From Terebella lapidaria (taxonomy: Eukaryota; Annelida; Polychaeta; Terebellida; Terebellidae), in contig OX424564.1 in assembly GCA_949152475.1 (NCBI GenBank), positions 5,518,001 through 5,582,000 of the forward strand: 64,000 nt of DNA, written 5' to 3'. The notes below the pieces were generated by a model that saw nothing but the letters and a program-made list of their open reading frames with translations, did not search any database and was not told the DNA's origin. Made by a program: the position numbers and the translations under genes. Numbering within the stretch: position 1 is the first letter of the stretch; each line of letters starts with the position of its first letter. Below, in pieces: positions 36,398 to 46,786 of this stretch.

Positions 36398-38386
36398 CTA
36401 TAGTTCCTCTAGAAATGTCAGTCCATGCTCAGCCAATGGCTGTAGCAGAGTTCCATCCACATCTTTACTCATTTTTGTTGAGTAGTAGTTTTTCCAATCA
36501 CCCACTTTTCCTGTTCAATACAAAAAAAAAGTCTAGTTTACTGTAGTGATTTTTGATAAAATCACTTGAGTTCAAACAAAGTCAAAGGCAAGACTTGACC
36601 TGTTTGAAACTAGTAATAATCATATACCTTCCTCTCTAATCAACACTAATAAACATGGGGAAGTGTCTATAATATGGGTAAGTATGACAATAAATGTACC
36701 TTTGCGCATGAACGGAGTGGTGCCGGGTTTGCTGAGCCCTATCTCCCTCCACCAGCTGTAGTTGACTTTCGGGTTTTCCCGCATGTTCTGGAAGCAGCAG
36801 TGATGGACAATGGTCTCCACTTGTTCTGACGTAAGGTCCCTGCCCAGAAACCTGGCTATCTCCTCAACTACCTCCTTTGGCTTCTGGAAAAAGATGAGAT
36901 AATTGGTCAGCGCCGCATCATGCACTATTCAATCACCGAATCAATGATCATTGAGTTTACATGAGATCCAACACAGAACTGAGAGAACCTTGTGAAGATC
37001 TTCGTATGTAATGAACAGAATGTTGCTCCGTTCTCTACTCTGCCAGTATTGAAGAGTGTGTGTGTTCCAGGGTCCATAAGGAACTGGAGATAGTCATGAA
37101 CCATAGACATCAATGGTCAGTTAAAAGTGTTCTTACATAATTTGTGAAGTAAATTTTCTAACTCATACTACCGGGTATATAATCACAGTCCATAGTTTTG
37201 ACAAATCATGAATACATGTGAATCATAAACATTCTTGAAGAATTGTCATGGCTTGGCCTCACCTTTTCCCTCCAGGAAACTTTCGTAGAAGTCATAGAAA
37301 TGTCCCTTGTAGCTGACATACGACAACATACGCAGGAAGTGATATAGGGAGACAGACACATCCTTGGGGTTCCTTGCAATGTAAACAAGCTACAGGGGCG
37401 AGAGGAGAGATTAGCAAAGTCTTTATATTCTTCTGAATACACTGAATCTATTTTTCTACATCTATTACTTACACATAATTCATACATAAGGCAACATAGA
37501 CAAACATGATGGTTGATGCAAAAATTAAACTGGTGCTACAGGTATTTTATTTACAGACGTACAAAAATTCGGTCATGCCTTTTACGAGCCGGTCATGCCT
37601 TTTATACCTTGCCCCGGCCTGAGAGCAGATCTTGAGGAAGGAAGTCCAGAGGTAGATGTGTCTTCATCAGTCGCCGACCTTGGAGCTTGTCCAGAGAGCG
37701 CAGCCCGGGATAGACATACTCAATATATGGGAACCGATCCTCAATGGTGTGTTTGGCCGCAGACTCAAGGTCAAGGTCATTTGTAATTAGATAGATGATC
37801 TCCTGAAGCCACGTCGTGCCTGATTGAATACAGTCATATTTTGTGAGTTTGATTGTGATTTATATAACAATTTTATAACGTGCATGAACATTCAACTTTC
37901 TTGTCCAGTATGTGTGTGCAGTACTAGTATTTACCATGATACATATGATCGAAGTGTTTATTATAGAGGTAAGTAGCAATCACCTGATTTCGGAAAACTT
38001 GCCACGACCACATCTGCATCTCTACCATTGAAGTTCTTGATTTTCTGGAGTTTTCCCTTTTCACGAAAGAGTTCAGAAGGAAGCCAGTAATGTCCGTGTT
38101 TAACAAGAACTCCAGTGGACCCTTTACAATGTGGGTCTTTGTGTGTTTCTTCTGGAGAGTTTGGTGTTGAACCATCCTTTTGGGCATACAGTTTATAGCA
38201 AGCAAATACGGTTGTTGCTCCTACAGCAATTTGAAACACTCTATTTTTGGAGACATTTTTAAAGAACTGTTTCAATGGGCGACTGTTATTCAAGCACAAA
38301 CATCGTTGGCATGAATATATTGATGGTTTTGGTGCTGGTGATTTCGAGAACAGTTTACATGTCGATTCCTTATACCATGGGAACAT
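36398..38386 (-). CDS. Sulfotransferase (SULT1-type fold) with N-terminal membrane segment
   Basis: Transfers sulfate from PAPS to hydroxyl or amine acceptors; the substrate is unknown. Six minus-strand exons: 37984-38386, 37608-37819, 37263-37389, 36989-37083, 36700-36883, 36398-36510. They are in phase and encode 377 residues. The PAPS 5'-phosphosulfate loop FPKSGTTW is near residues 131-138, the 3'-phosphate site RNPKDVSVSLYHF near 211-223, NILFITYEDL follows, and the C-terminal RKGKVGDWKNYY motif is near 338. Cytosolic SULTs are usually about 290 residues. This protein has about 85 extra N-terminal residues with one hydrophobic stretch (VFQIAVGATTVFACYKLYA, about 50-68), which suggests a membrane anchor. 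The catalytic domain is of the cytosolic-SULT type, not Golgi carbohydrate type. Start ATG at 38386. Confidence 0.92.
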
Positions 38387-38628
38387 TATGCATGTTGATC
38401 ATTCATCTGGAAATGAACCAATACATAGCTATATACAGCTGACAGTATATGCTATACATCTGTCGTACTGATCATTATTTTTAATCGCTGAATTTTCTTG
38501 CAACATATGTGGAAGAGACATGAAAATCTATTCAGATCTATGAATAGGCTACATAGAACTACATGCACACTAGCTGGTATTGCATAATTATAATGTGTTT
38601 CAAATAGTTTGGAACTAGCAGTTACAGC

Positions 38629-38694
38629 TAACCCTGCTCCATGGCATTGAAAGTATCGATTAGGAATACAGGTTCAGCCGTGGAGCAGGGTTTA
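38629..38694. repeat. Imperfect inverted repeat
   Basis: Arms of about 17 bases (TAACCCTGCTCCATGGC at 38629 and its near-complement ending at 38694) are separated by about 32 bases. It may be a small foldback; no gene context is evident. Confidence 0.6.
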
Positions 38695-39492
38695 GAGACC
38701 AAATCCTCCAACTTTCTGCTAATACGCTGTATCATTTCAATAGAGCACTTTTAAAAATGGTTATATGAACTTATATAGGCTATCGGTGAACTTTTTTAAA
38801 TAATGAAAATCGAATAGATCTAGCAAAACTTAGTCTCACTATCTTCCGTTTTTTTTTTTTTATGTTTAAGTATAATTGTTAGGTCACAAGACTCAATAAT
38901 TATAACAAAAACTCTGGCCTCGCTCCTGCCACCTAGCGTCAGTGATGTGAAGTACTATGACGTAGTACAGAGTCGCCACCTAGTGAATGAAAATGAACCC
39001 ACCCAGAGCGTTGGGAGGAAATCGTGAAATACAACAGAAGTTTACCTAGAACAAAATAGATCTAGTAAAATGCAAGGGCAGATTTTGCTTTTGGCGATGA
39101 ATGTGTATATTTTGTGATACTTGAATATTCAGGGAATATGTTTTGGCAGTTTTGTGTTTGAATCACACCTTCTTATCGTTTAATTTTGATGTCGAAGTTG
39201 GGTGTTTTCAAAACAATTCGGACATGTCAAGAACGGAGAAAGGTCGCCATTTTGAAAATATTCTTACGTTTCGGAGCACAAAAGAATCGTGAAAAACGAC
39301 AAATGATCAGCCAAAACGATGATCATTTGCTCCAAATGTCGATATTCATTAGTAAAACAGAAATTTGCAGACAGAACCAAAATCTAAATACACTTGGGAA
39401 ATGTGGTTTGAAATGTGGTCATTTTTATCACAGTGACTGAGAACCACCGATCTCCGTTACGAAGGAATGCAAGACGTTTCACCGACACTGCC
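38695..39492. other. Intergenic upstream of the sulfotransferase, no gene seen
   Basis: AT-rich sequence with a T11 run near 38850. Nothing recognisable as coding, and no clear repeat boundary. Confidence 0.4.
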
Positions 39493-40297
39493 TATGAAGC
39501 GGATTTACTGACAAAAATACAGGTCGTGTCGTTTTAGTTTGGTTTCGTGTGATGTGTCGTTCGTACGCTGTTTTACTTTGAAATCGCATCGTGTTGGTTC
39601 ATGGTTACGTGCTTCATTTTAACATAGGTTCGTGGGCGATGTCCTCTTTTCGTGAGTCACTTTGACACTAATTCGTAGGATATGTCATATCTTCATAGAT
39701 CTAGTTGTCGTGAGATACATATAGGCCTAAATAGGCCATCTTTTCATTCTTTGAGTCACAATCTCGTAAGTCATTAAGACACTGATCACTGTTTCGTAAG
39801 CAATACCAATCTCCCGTGGTGCATGTCACTTCGTAACACTCTCTGTTCGTAAGCGATCTTATCTCGTGGGCTTTGATTTGAACCAAAATGGAACGTTCTT
39901 TGGGTCATAATTCCCATCCCGTTTGCATTCACTGCTCTTAGATCCGTTATGTGCTGAGCTCTGAGCACTCTAGTCTATTATGCAATATGGCTGGTCATTC
40001 ATGCTTTATTAAATCGCGCTGCCTGATTTCTGAATAGTTCATAATTTGCCATTGTTAAAACACGTAGCACATTTCCAAATCAAGCCCCATAAACTGGTAG
40101 GCCTACGTGATTTGGAAATTTTCAATTCGTGCAGCATCGCCCCCATTTGCAAATCACCCACATCACGCACACAGCAATAGCAGCGCCCATTGGTACTATA
40201 ATCATTGTGAAACCTTCTAATTGGTCAGACACATTGCATACGGGGTGGGGTTCTATGGCCAAGTTTTTATGGTGTAGGACTATTGCAGAGGAGTAAC

Positions 40298-40318
40298 GGG
40301 GGGGGGGGGGGGGGGGGG
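40298..40318 (+). repeat. Homopolymer run of 21 G
   Basis: Uninterrupted G21, followed by TGGAGTGGGG. It could form G-quadruplex DNA and is also a place where assembly length is unreliable. Confidence 0.9.
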
Positions 40319-40372
40319 TGGAGTGGGGTCATGCTACGTAACATAATTTGTTTGTCTGAAAAATACAATTAA

Positions 40373-40786
40373 GGTAGTCCGCTCCAAACAGTGAGGGGAG
40401 GGGGTCAAAGAGTTTTTCAAAATAAATGACTGTATTAACAAAATCTAGAGCTTCAAAAATGACATATTTTATAGAGTAACTGATCAGCATCCTAAAACTG
40501 AAAAGAAAATAGGGTGTCACGGTATCCGTTCTCTTGGAAAACAAGATGCAAGATGTGAATATGGGCCACAAAATGTGTAAAAATACCATAAATTAAGTCA
40601 TTTTAGTAAATGTTTGTGATTTTTGATCGAATATGTCGAAGAAACCAGCACGGTGACCCCCTATTTTCTTTTCAGTATTAGAATGCTGATTACGCTATAA
40701 AATATGTTTTTCTGAAGAGATAATATTCAAGATATAACTTTTAAATTTTGACTTTTCATTGCCTCCCTGTTTGTAGCGGACTACGT
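40373..40786. mobile_element. TTAA-flanked MITE, 414 bp
   Basis: Ends GGTAGTCCGCTCCAAACAG and the near-inverse CTGTTTGTAGCGGACTACG are flanked by TTAA at 40369-40372 and 40787-40790. Subterminal arms continue, with TTTTATAGAGTAACTGATCA against TGATTACGCTATAAAA. Its ends differ from the 9843-10735 and 45879-46510 elements, so this is a separate piggyBac-target family. Confidence 0.75.
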
Positions 40787-40875
40787 TAATCCCAAACTCG
40801 TACATTGTATAAATCCAATCCATGTGCTGTAGAATTATCTAATATTTGATAATACCGGTATTTGAATGGTACCTA

Positions 40876-41444
40876 TACTCTAATTTTTCTAACTCGTTTA
40901 CACTGTTTTTCGTTGATATTTTTGTGATGCTAAATGGTATCCTTCTATAATTTGGTATACTTCACCTGGGAGTCAAACAGCAATTTTATGCGAAATTTCA
41001 GACTTCTATCGCGAAAATTGAAAAAGTTGGCAATCTACCCCAATGTTAAATTTAGCCGTGTAATTTTTTTTCTGGGTCCTCATAAAATCTTGTACTTGGG
41101 CTCGTCTTTGTAGGGCTAAAAAGGTTAGAAATCAACATGTTTGTGTCGAATACACCCCACTCTGTCTTCTGGTCCAAAATTACAATAACATTTGAATTCT
41201 GATGGATGTAAACACGATTAAATCCTCGAATATGCTCAAATTCTCGAGATCCCGTTTTGGCCTGAAGTTTGTCATTGGGGTAGATTGCCAACTTCTTAAA
41301 TTTTTTATATAAAAGTCTGAAATTTGGCATAAAATTGCCGTTTGATTCATAGGTGAGGTATGTCAAATTATAGAAAGATGACATTTAACATCGCAAAAAT
41401 ATCGCCTAAAGCTTGTGTAAACAAGTTAGAAAAAAATCATTTTA
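40876..41444. mobile_element. Compact copy B of the TACTC-family MITE, 569 bp
   Basis: Starts TACTCTAATTTTTCTAACTC and ends with the inverse form (...GTTAGAAAAAAATCATTTTA). Inner arms share GGAGTCAAAC, TCGCGAAAATTGAAAA and TTGGCAATCTACC with copies A and C. This is the least interrupted copy and serves as a reference for what copy A looked like before insertions. Confidence 0.75.
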
Positions 41445-41989
41445 TAGTGCAATTTTCATGATTATATTATACCATTCATAAAGCCGATAAGCGTGAAAGA
41501 CCAGACATATATTGCACAATGGAGCAGAGCTCAGCACATAGCGAGAAATCTAAGAGCAATGAATGCAAATGGAATAGGAATTATGACCCAAAAAACATTC
41601 CATAATAAATCAAAGCCCATCACGAGATAAGATCGCTTACGGAGTGACATGCACCACGACATGCAGTGTCAAAGTAACTCACAAAAATATGACATCGCCC
41701 ACGAACCTATGTTAAAATGAAGCACGTAACCATGAACCAACACGATGCGACTTCAAAGTAAAACAGCGTACGAAATGTCACATCACACGACAACATGACC
41801 CAACACAATACGGCTTTTCAAAAATAAGCACGATGCGACTTCAAAGTAAAACAGCGTACGAACTGACACAGCTCACGAAACCAGAATGAAACGATACGAC
41901 CTGTATTTTTGTCACTGAATCCGCTTCATACACTGCCAGTTCACCGACACTTTTTCTGGACGATTCACCGACAGTTATATCGCTGGGTC

Positions 41990-42919
41990 TAGCCCTGAAA
42001 ACAAGGCAAAAGCAGGGTGTATTTTAAGATTTTTTTTTTTTTCGTTCACCCTGCTTGCCTTGAACTGATGCATTTGAGAATCCACGGAGAAAATGACGAA
42101 ACACCCCCGGTCACTTCAACTTGACAATTCATGCAGAAATACACATTTCACGCATACATCGCTTGTTTTTTTTATGCACGGGTCCTTATACTACATCACC
42201 GGCCAGTTTATGTTGAGAAATATCCAAGTTTATTCATGAATACGAAGATTTTATCCAGTTTTCTGCAAATCTGCCAGCGGTCGGATTTTCGAGCCGCTCG
42301 TATGCCACCAAAATTGTCATGTGACGCCGAGTCGCGCGAGTGGTAAATCATTCCTGGTTATTTTCTAGAAGCGGTGGATTTCAAAATAACGAAAATATTT
42401 TGTCACAAACAAATGAAGTTTTAGTTGCGTTCCTTTAATTGTAACAACATTTACCGTAATTGTGACAACGTTTAACAGTGTTTAAACAGATGGTACACAC
42501 CTGTACCAGTTTCGGGTTGTGGTATCTGGAATTATAAAGAAACCGCCCATGATGAAATATAGCGAATGACGCGTCACATGACAGGTCACATGACCATTTT
42601 GGTGGCATACGAGCGGCTCGAAAATCCGACCGCTGGCAGATTTGCAGAAAACTGGATAAAATCTTCGTATTCATGAATAAACTTGGATATTTCTCAACAT
42701 AAACTGGCCGGTGATGTAGTATAAGGACCCGTGCATAAAAAAAACAAGCGATGTATGCGTGAAATGTGTATTTCTGCATGAATTGTCGAGTTGAAGTGAC
42801 CGGGGGTGTTTCGTCATTTTCTCCGTGGATTCTCAAATGCATCAGTTCAAGGCAAGCAGGGTGAACGAAAAAAAAAAAATCTTAAAATACACCCTGCTTT
42901 TGCCTTGTTTTCAGGGCTA
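41990..42919. mobile_element. 930-bp long-TIR foldback element with perfect 9-bp target duplication (Mutator-like)
   Basis: Arms 41990-42325 and 42585-42919 (about 335 bp each) are almost exact reverse complements; I see only a few mismatches. Ends are TAGCCCTGAAAAC...GTTTTCAGGGCTA. The 9-mer CGCTGGGTC is directly repeated at 41981-41989 and 42920-42928. Very long TIRs with a 9-bp duplication are characteristic of Mutator-like elements. The near identity of arms and the intact duplication point to a recent insertion. The 135-codon minus ORF inside it lies mostly in the TIR and has no known domain. Confidence 0.85.
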
Positions 42920-43709
42920 CGCTGGGTCTAGACTGGTGGTGGCCGGCTGAGGTGTAAAAACACGCACAGATGAACGAGCACAATCGACCGTGACAATGGA
43001 ATCAACATAATCAACACAACACTGACTGATCTGTGAACTGGTGAACGATATCTTAAGTCGAATGATGACATCTTCACCGACCTGACGGCATGCGGCTGCC
43101 GGTATACAGATTAGACCAATATTTTTTTTGGGGGCGGAGCCCATCTACTTCACTTTCGGACATAGGCCTACTGTGAAACCTGGACTGGACTATAGGGTAG
43201 AAGCCAGGAATAGACCTGGGGATGCCTCACACATTGAGGATTCCGTTTTAAGTGACGTCATTTCGCCAGATGTATGGTTGCCTAGGGAGACAACGCGAAG
43301 CGATATTGATCCACATGCTGGTTTATTTTGCGTGTGTGGAAGTCTGGTTTTGGGAAAAGCAAAAATTCCGATGGTATTTCCCGGGATTTGGAGTAGAGAA
43401 AGGTTTTGCTGAATGTATGCTATGTCGGCAATTGCGATCTGAAAACGAGCTAAATTGACAGGGGTCCTGTTCAACGTCATTTTATGAAAAATTGGTACTA
43501 TCATGCTCTATAGTGACCTAAATTTTATTGAAGTACTGTGATTATACTATCACACCCTGTCAACCGCTAAGCCCTAATTTTTTTTTGGGAAGGTGAAACG
43601 CACACCCGAAGTTGCCCAATTTAACATTGATTTAAATGCAGCCAATAATTGGTCATTTCAACCCTATAGTCTACTTGACTAATATTGGTTTCAAAATAAA
43701 TCGTGTATT

Positions 43710-44363
43710 TCAAGACCATTGTATTGCTGTCTCTACGATTTGTGCCGCCGAGGTGAAAGGCTGTGCAACCCCCTGCTCTCGCATCTGGGCCTTGACTTTG
43801 GCAGCATTGGTCGCACCAGCAGAGGGTGGATGACAATGTTCATGGACACCAGGGAAGAACATGCCATTGCTCTCACGGACACGAGCCTTGCACTTCATTG
43901 TCTTGTTGTGGATCACACAAACCCAGTGGATTGCACTGTTACGGCGCTTGGACACAACGTAAGTGTAGCCCAGTGAATTCGTCAGATGAGCAGCCCCACG
44001 TTTGGTGGCGTTAGGAACAAGAGTCCAGGTCAGCTCAGCGTCTTCGTCACTTTCTACCTCAGGGGTGGGTTCAGCTATCGAGGACTCTTGGTGAACGTCA
44101 GGTTCAATGAAAGACACACGCCCTTCATCGACCAGTGAGAGGTCTGGAGCAGAGGACTCGGCAGCTGGGGTGGGGACAGTGCAAATATCACATGTCCATT
44201 CAAGGGTGACACGGCCTACAACGGCTGCCAGATACTGGCGTCGTGTGATGTTAGTATAGCAAGTGCGATGCTGCCATAACGAACAGCTTTCGCATTGCAC
44301 AGCTTCATCACTGTCTGCGACAGGACCGGAACAATAGATGCACGGGTATTCGACAGAATTCAT
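43710..44363 (-). CDS. PHD finger plus FLYWCH zinc-finger protein, intronless
   Basis: An open frame of 217 residues starts at the ATG at 44363 (MNSVEYPC) in the same frame as further upstream codons. Residues about 6-60 form a PHD-type C4HC3 finger (YPCIYCSG, CESCSLWQHRTC, WTCDIC), a fold that usually reads histone tails. After an acidic linker, residues about 120-185 match a FLYWCH zinc finger (TLVPNATKRGAAHL, GYTYVVSKRR, HWVCV, CKARV, HEHCHPP). PHD-FLYWCH and FLYWCH-MULE-transposase proteins are common in marine invertebrates. The usual segment after FLYWCH (QIVETAIQ) is present, but no transposase follows. It may be a small domesticated gene, a truncated transposon gene, or one exon of a longer gene. 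A TATA box lies 49 bp upstream. Confidence 0.75.
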   Translation of the reverse strand: MNSVEYPCIYCSGPVADSDEAVQCESCSLWQHRTCYTNITRRQYLAAVVGRVTLEWTCDICTVPTPAAESSAPDLSLVDEGRVSFIEPDVHQESSIAEPTPEVESDEDAELTWTLVPNATKRGAAHLTNSLGYTYVVSKRRNSAIHWVCVIHNKTMKCKARVRESNGMFFPGVHEHCHPPSAGATNAAKVKAQMREQGVAQPFTSAAQIVETAIQWS

Positions 44364-44411
44364 CTTGAGACACTTTTGACACAAGTAATGACCTCCAGAA
44401 TACTGTGTGGG

Positions 44412-44419
44412 TTTATATA
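44412..44419 (-). promoter_or_regulatory. TATA box of the PHD-FLYWCH gene
   Basis: TATATAAA on the minus strand, 49 bp before the ATG at 44363. This fits a short leader. Confidence 0.5.
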
Positions 44420-44429
44420 GCCACTATTT

Positions 44430-45720
44430 GTTTGAACACCTCTCACATAAAACAATATTGACTTGAATCATTGAAGCTACTTCGTTCTCAGTTAGCTATC
44501 ATGTAAGACATGAGCTACTAATTGCAATCGAAGCTACTTTGAAGCTGAGTAGTGGTGAGAAGTGTTCAACTCCTCTCACATGCTGATTATAGGGTAGAAT
44601 ATTCACTCAATTGGATGTCAGTTTTCTGATCAAAGCACATTGATTGTTCACGCCGTATCAGCTATGCAATGTTGAAAAGTGTTCAACTCGTGTAGCAAGC
44701 TACTGATCAATCAATTATGCCAGTTATGGTAAACAACGATGTCAGGTTCATGTATGTAAAATATGTATATTAATTTGTGGAAAATTTACTGTTGATGTTT
44801 TATGTTGACAGGAACACAACACCGTGTAATTATCCTTCTTGTCGGTTTTTTTTTCTCAAGCTCATACATGCATGAAAATATATAAAACATTTATCCAAGT
44901 GAAATTAAGACAAATTTTCTTGAACTTGCTGCATGTAAAATAAATCTTTTCAACATTATTGCTGATAACAAAATTCTGACAGGAACACCTCCACTTGCTT
45001 GGAATACCGTTTCCATGATGGACTGGGGCACGGTGGGTGGTCAAGATATCAGCCTGCAAAGATACCAAAGACATTCTATATGGCAAAATTATTTTGATCT
45101 GCGATTTAAAAAAATCCTTATGATTGTACGCATACTAAATATCTTATTGAACATGTTTAGCCTGAGAACAATTCACAAGCATCATGATATGAGCTGACAT
45201 GCTGATACCAGTTTGGCTTTCGCCCAAAGGATGTGACCATTTCCCACAAACCAGGCCGCGCCAGGTACCTGCAAAATATACTAATAAGACACTCAAATTT
45301 TCCCGCCATATGGCAATGCGGTGCTGCCGCCAAGTGTCAAATTACAGTAAAATATCTTACTGAATGATGGCCTATTCCATGTTGTCATACAGCTTTCACT
45401 CGCACCAAAATTCCACTCACACCACTACACATAACACCTGATGCCCACTGGCCCACCCCAATCGTCGCCCGATGAATCTGCCCTGTAACTGTCGGTGAAT
45501 CGTCTCGAGAAAAGCGTCGGTGAACCGTCCCGTCGGTGAACCGTCCTGTTACCTTACGAAGCACATAGCAGACCATCTACTCAGTAGTACTAGACTTAGA
45601 CTTTTAGCCCATCTACATTTATCCAAAATATTTTATCATAGATCGAGGAACTGTGTACATGTATTTATTTTAAAATATATTTCTCATTTGTCATTTTTCT
45701 AAATTACTCAAAACCCTGAA
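44430..45720. other. Intergenic, no gene seen
   Basis: AT-rich with no convincing coding frame. Near 45485-45545 there are three direct copies of GTCGGTGAAYCGTC, a motif that also occurs in inverse orientation at 41945-41975 next to the palindromic element. This suggests another diverged mobile fragment. Confidence 0.4.
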
Positions 45721-45722
45721 AT

Positions 45723-45808
45723 TAGTTCCGTTGAAACTTTGTCTGTACGTGGGTCCGAACGTTCCGGGTCGTTCGGACACACGTACAGACAAAGTTTCAA
45801 CGGAACTA
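45723..45808. repeat. 86-bp near-perfect hairpin
   Basis: Arms of about 38 bases, from TAGTTCCGTTGAAACTTTGT to its complement, pair around a short GC-rich loop (TTCCGGGT). One extra G disrupts an otherwise exact match. It is a free-standing foldback with no coding sequence. Confidence 0.85.
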
Positions 45809-45878
45809 CCTGAAATATATTAGCTTCCGTTAAATTTTGCATTTTTGGTTGTGCGGGCATATATTAGTGACTATTTAA

Positions 45879-46510
45879 AGGGGCACTAGATCTATACCGT
45901 ATTCCCGCACATACAGGCGCATGCGCCTATAAATGAAACAGCGCCTTTTTGGGCACACACGGAATTATAATTCTGCCTCATATATAGTGGCATGCGCCTT
46001 TATGTGAGGTATGGCGCATGCGCCTATATGTGAACCCACATTATTTCGCACACAAGCTTTCCAGGTGACACCATATGCATTTCGTTACACAATGAAGGAC
46101 GATATAACACATACTTCGATAATAATGTATCGCCAAAAAAAAGGTTCCGAGAGGTGCACCTATAAACGATACGGTGTTATCCACACATTCTGCTGGAGAA
46201 AAAATATACCTCGTATATAAGCGCATGCGCCTATATACGAGGTATGGCGCACCTTCATTTATAGGCGCATGCGCCTCTATGCACGGGAATACGGTATGGG
46301 ATTTTGTTTTTAGGGGATTTCCAAGATTTTTCTCCTGACGCTTCTATTTAGAACCTAGGATATCTGCCGAGCCGACCTGGCTGATCTGACAATTGGCTCT
46401 GCAGACATCCTGGGACAAAAACGTAATCTGACCTATTGTTCTATAAATAAAACAGCGTCGGCCGACAAATCTGGAAATCCCCTAAAAACGGAATCCCATA
46501 TAGTACCCCT
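45879..46510. mobile_element. TTAA-flanked MITE (outer), opened by a second MITE
   Basis: Ends AGGGGCACTA / TAGTACCCCT are flanked by TTAA (45875-45878 and 46511-46514). Arms continue as TGGGATTTTGTTTTTAGGGG against CCCCTAAAAACGGAATCCCA. The left arm is split by the inner element at a TA dinucleotide. The intact right arm shows what the undisturbed left arm looked like. Confidence 0.8.
45897..46294. mobile_element. TA-flanked MITE (inner) with GGCGCATGCGCC motifs
   Basis: Ends CCGTATTCCCG / CGGGAATACGG have TA duplicated at 45895-45896 and 46295-46296. Internal AGGCGCATGCGCCT palindromes recur at least four times. End style resembles the 57384-57890 element (CCGTATTG...), suggesting the same Tc1/mariner-like mobilising system. 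Confidence 0.8.
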
Positions 46511-46786
46511 TTAATTTAGCGATTTTATGATGCCATCATATGAATTGTTTAACAAAAAACAAAAGGCTAAAAAAAGCTAAATAAAGGGATGCTAATAATT
46601 TCCGGGTATATCGCAAAATAAAAAAATCTAGGCTTTAGTTATATGCACCCCCATGTACATGTGGACACTGTTGGTAGTATTTGTCCTATACAGTATTAAT
46701 TCTAGCATGTCCAGAACCAACCCAAGCATACAATTACAATTTAGCTGTGCTCCTTTGGTGTCTACAGATGATGTGAAGTTATCATA

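Larger units (their letters stand above)
39493..41930. mobile_element. Long palindromic element, about 450-520 bp arms, holding two MITEs
   Basis: The left arm (39493 to about 40010) and right arm (about 41477 to 41930) are imperfect reverse complements. Matching landmarks include TATGAAGCGGATTTACTGAC against its inverse near 41920, GTCGTTCGTACGCTGTTTTA against 41760-41775, and GTGCTGAGCTC against 41540. The right arm has an internal tandem duplication of a block carrying AGTAAAACAGCGTACGAA. The centre holds a TTAA-flanked MITE and copy B of the TACTC family. No transposase frame. Superfamily not assigned. Confidence 0.7.

Noticed and set aside
42435-42842. 135-codon minus-strand ORF
   Set aside because: Most of it lies in the long TIR of the 930-bp element, and the same peptide appears from the opposite arm on the plus strand. 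No domain is recognisable.
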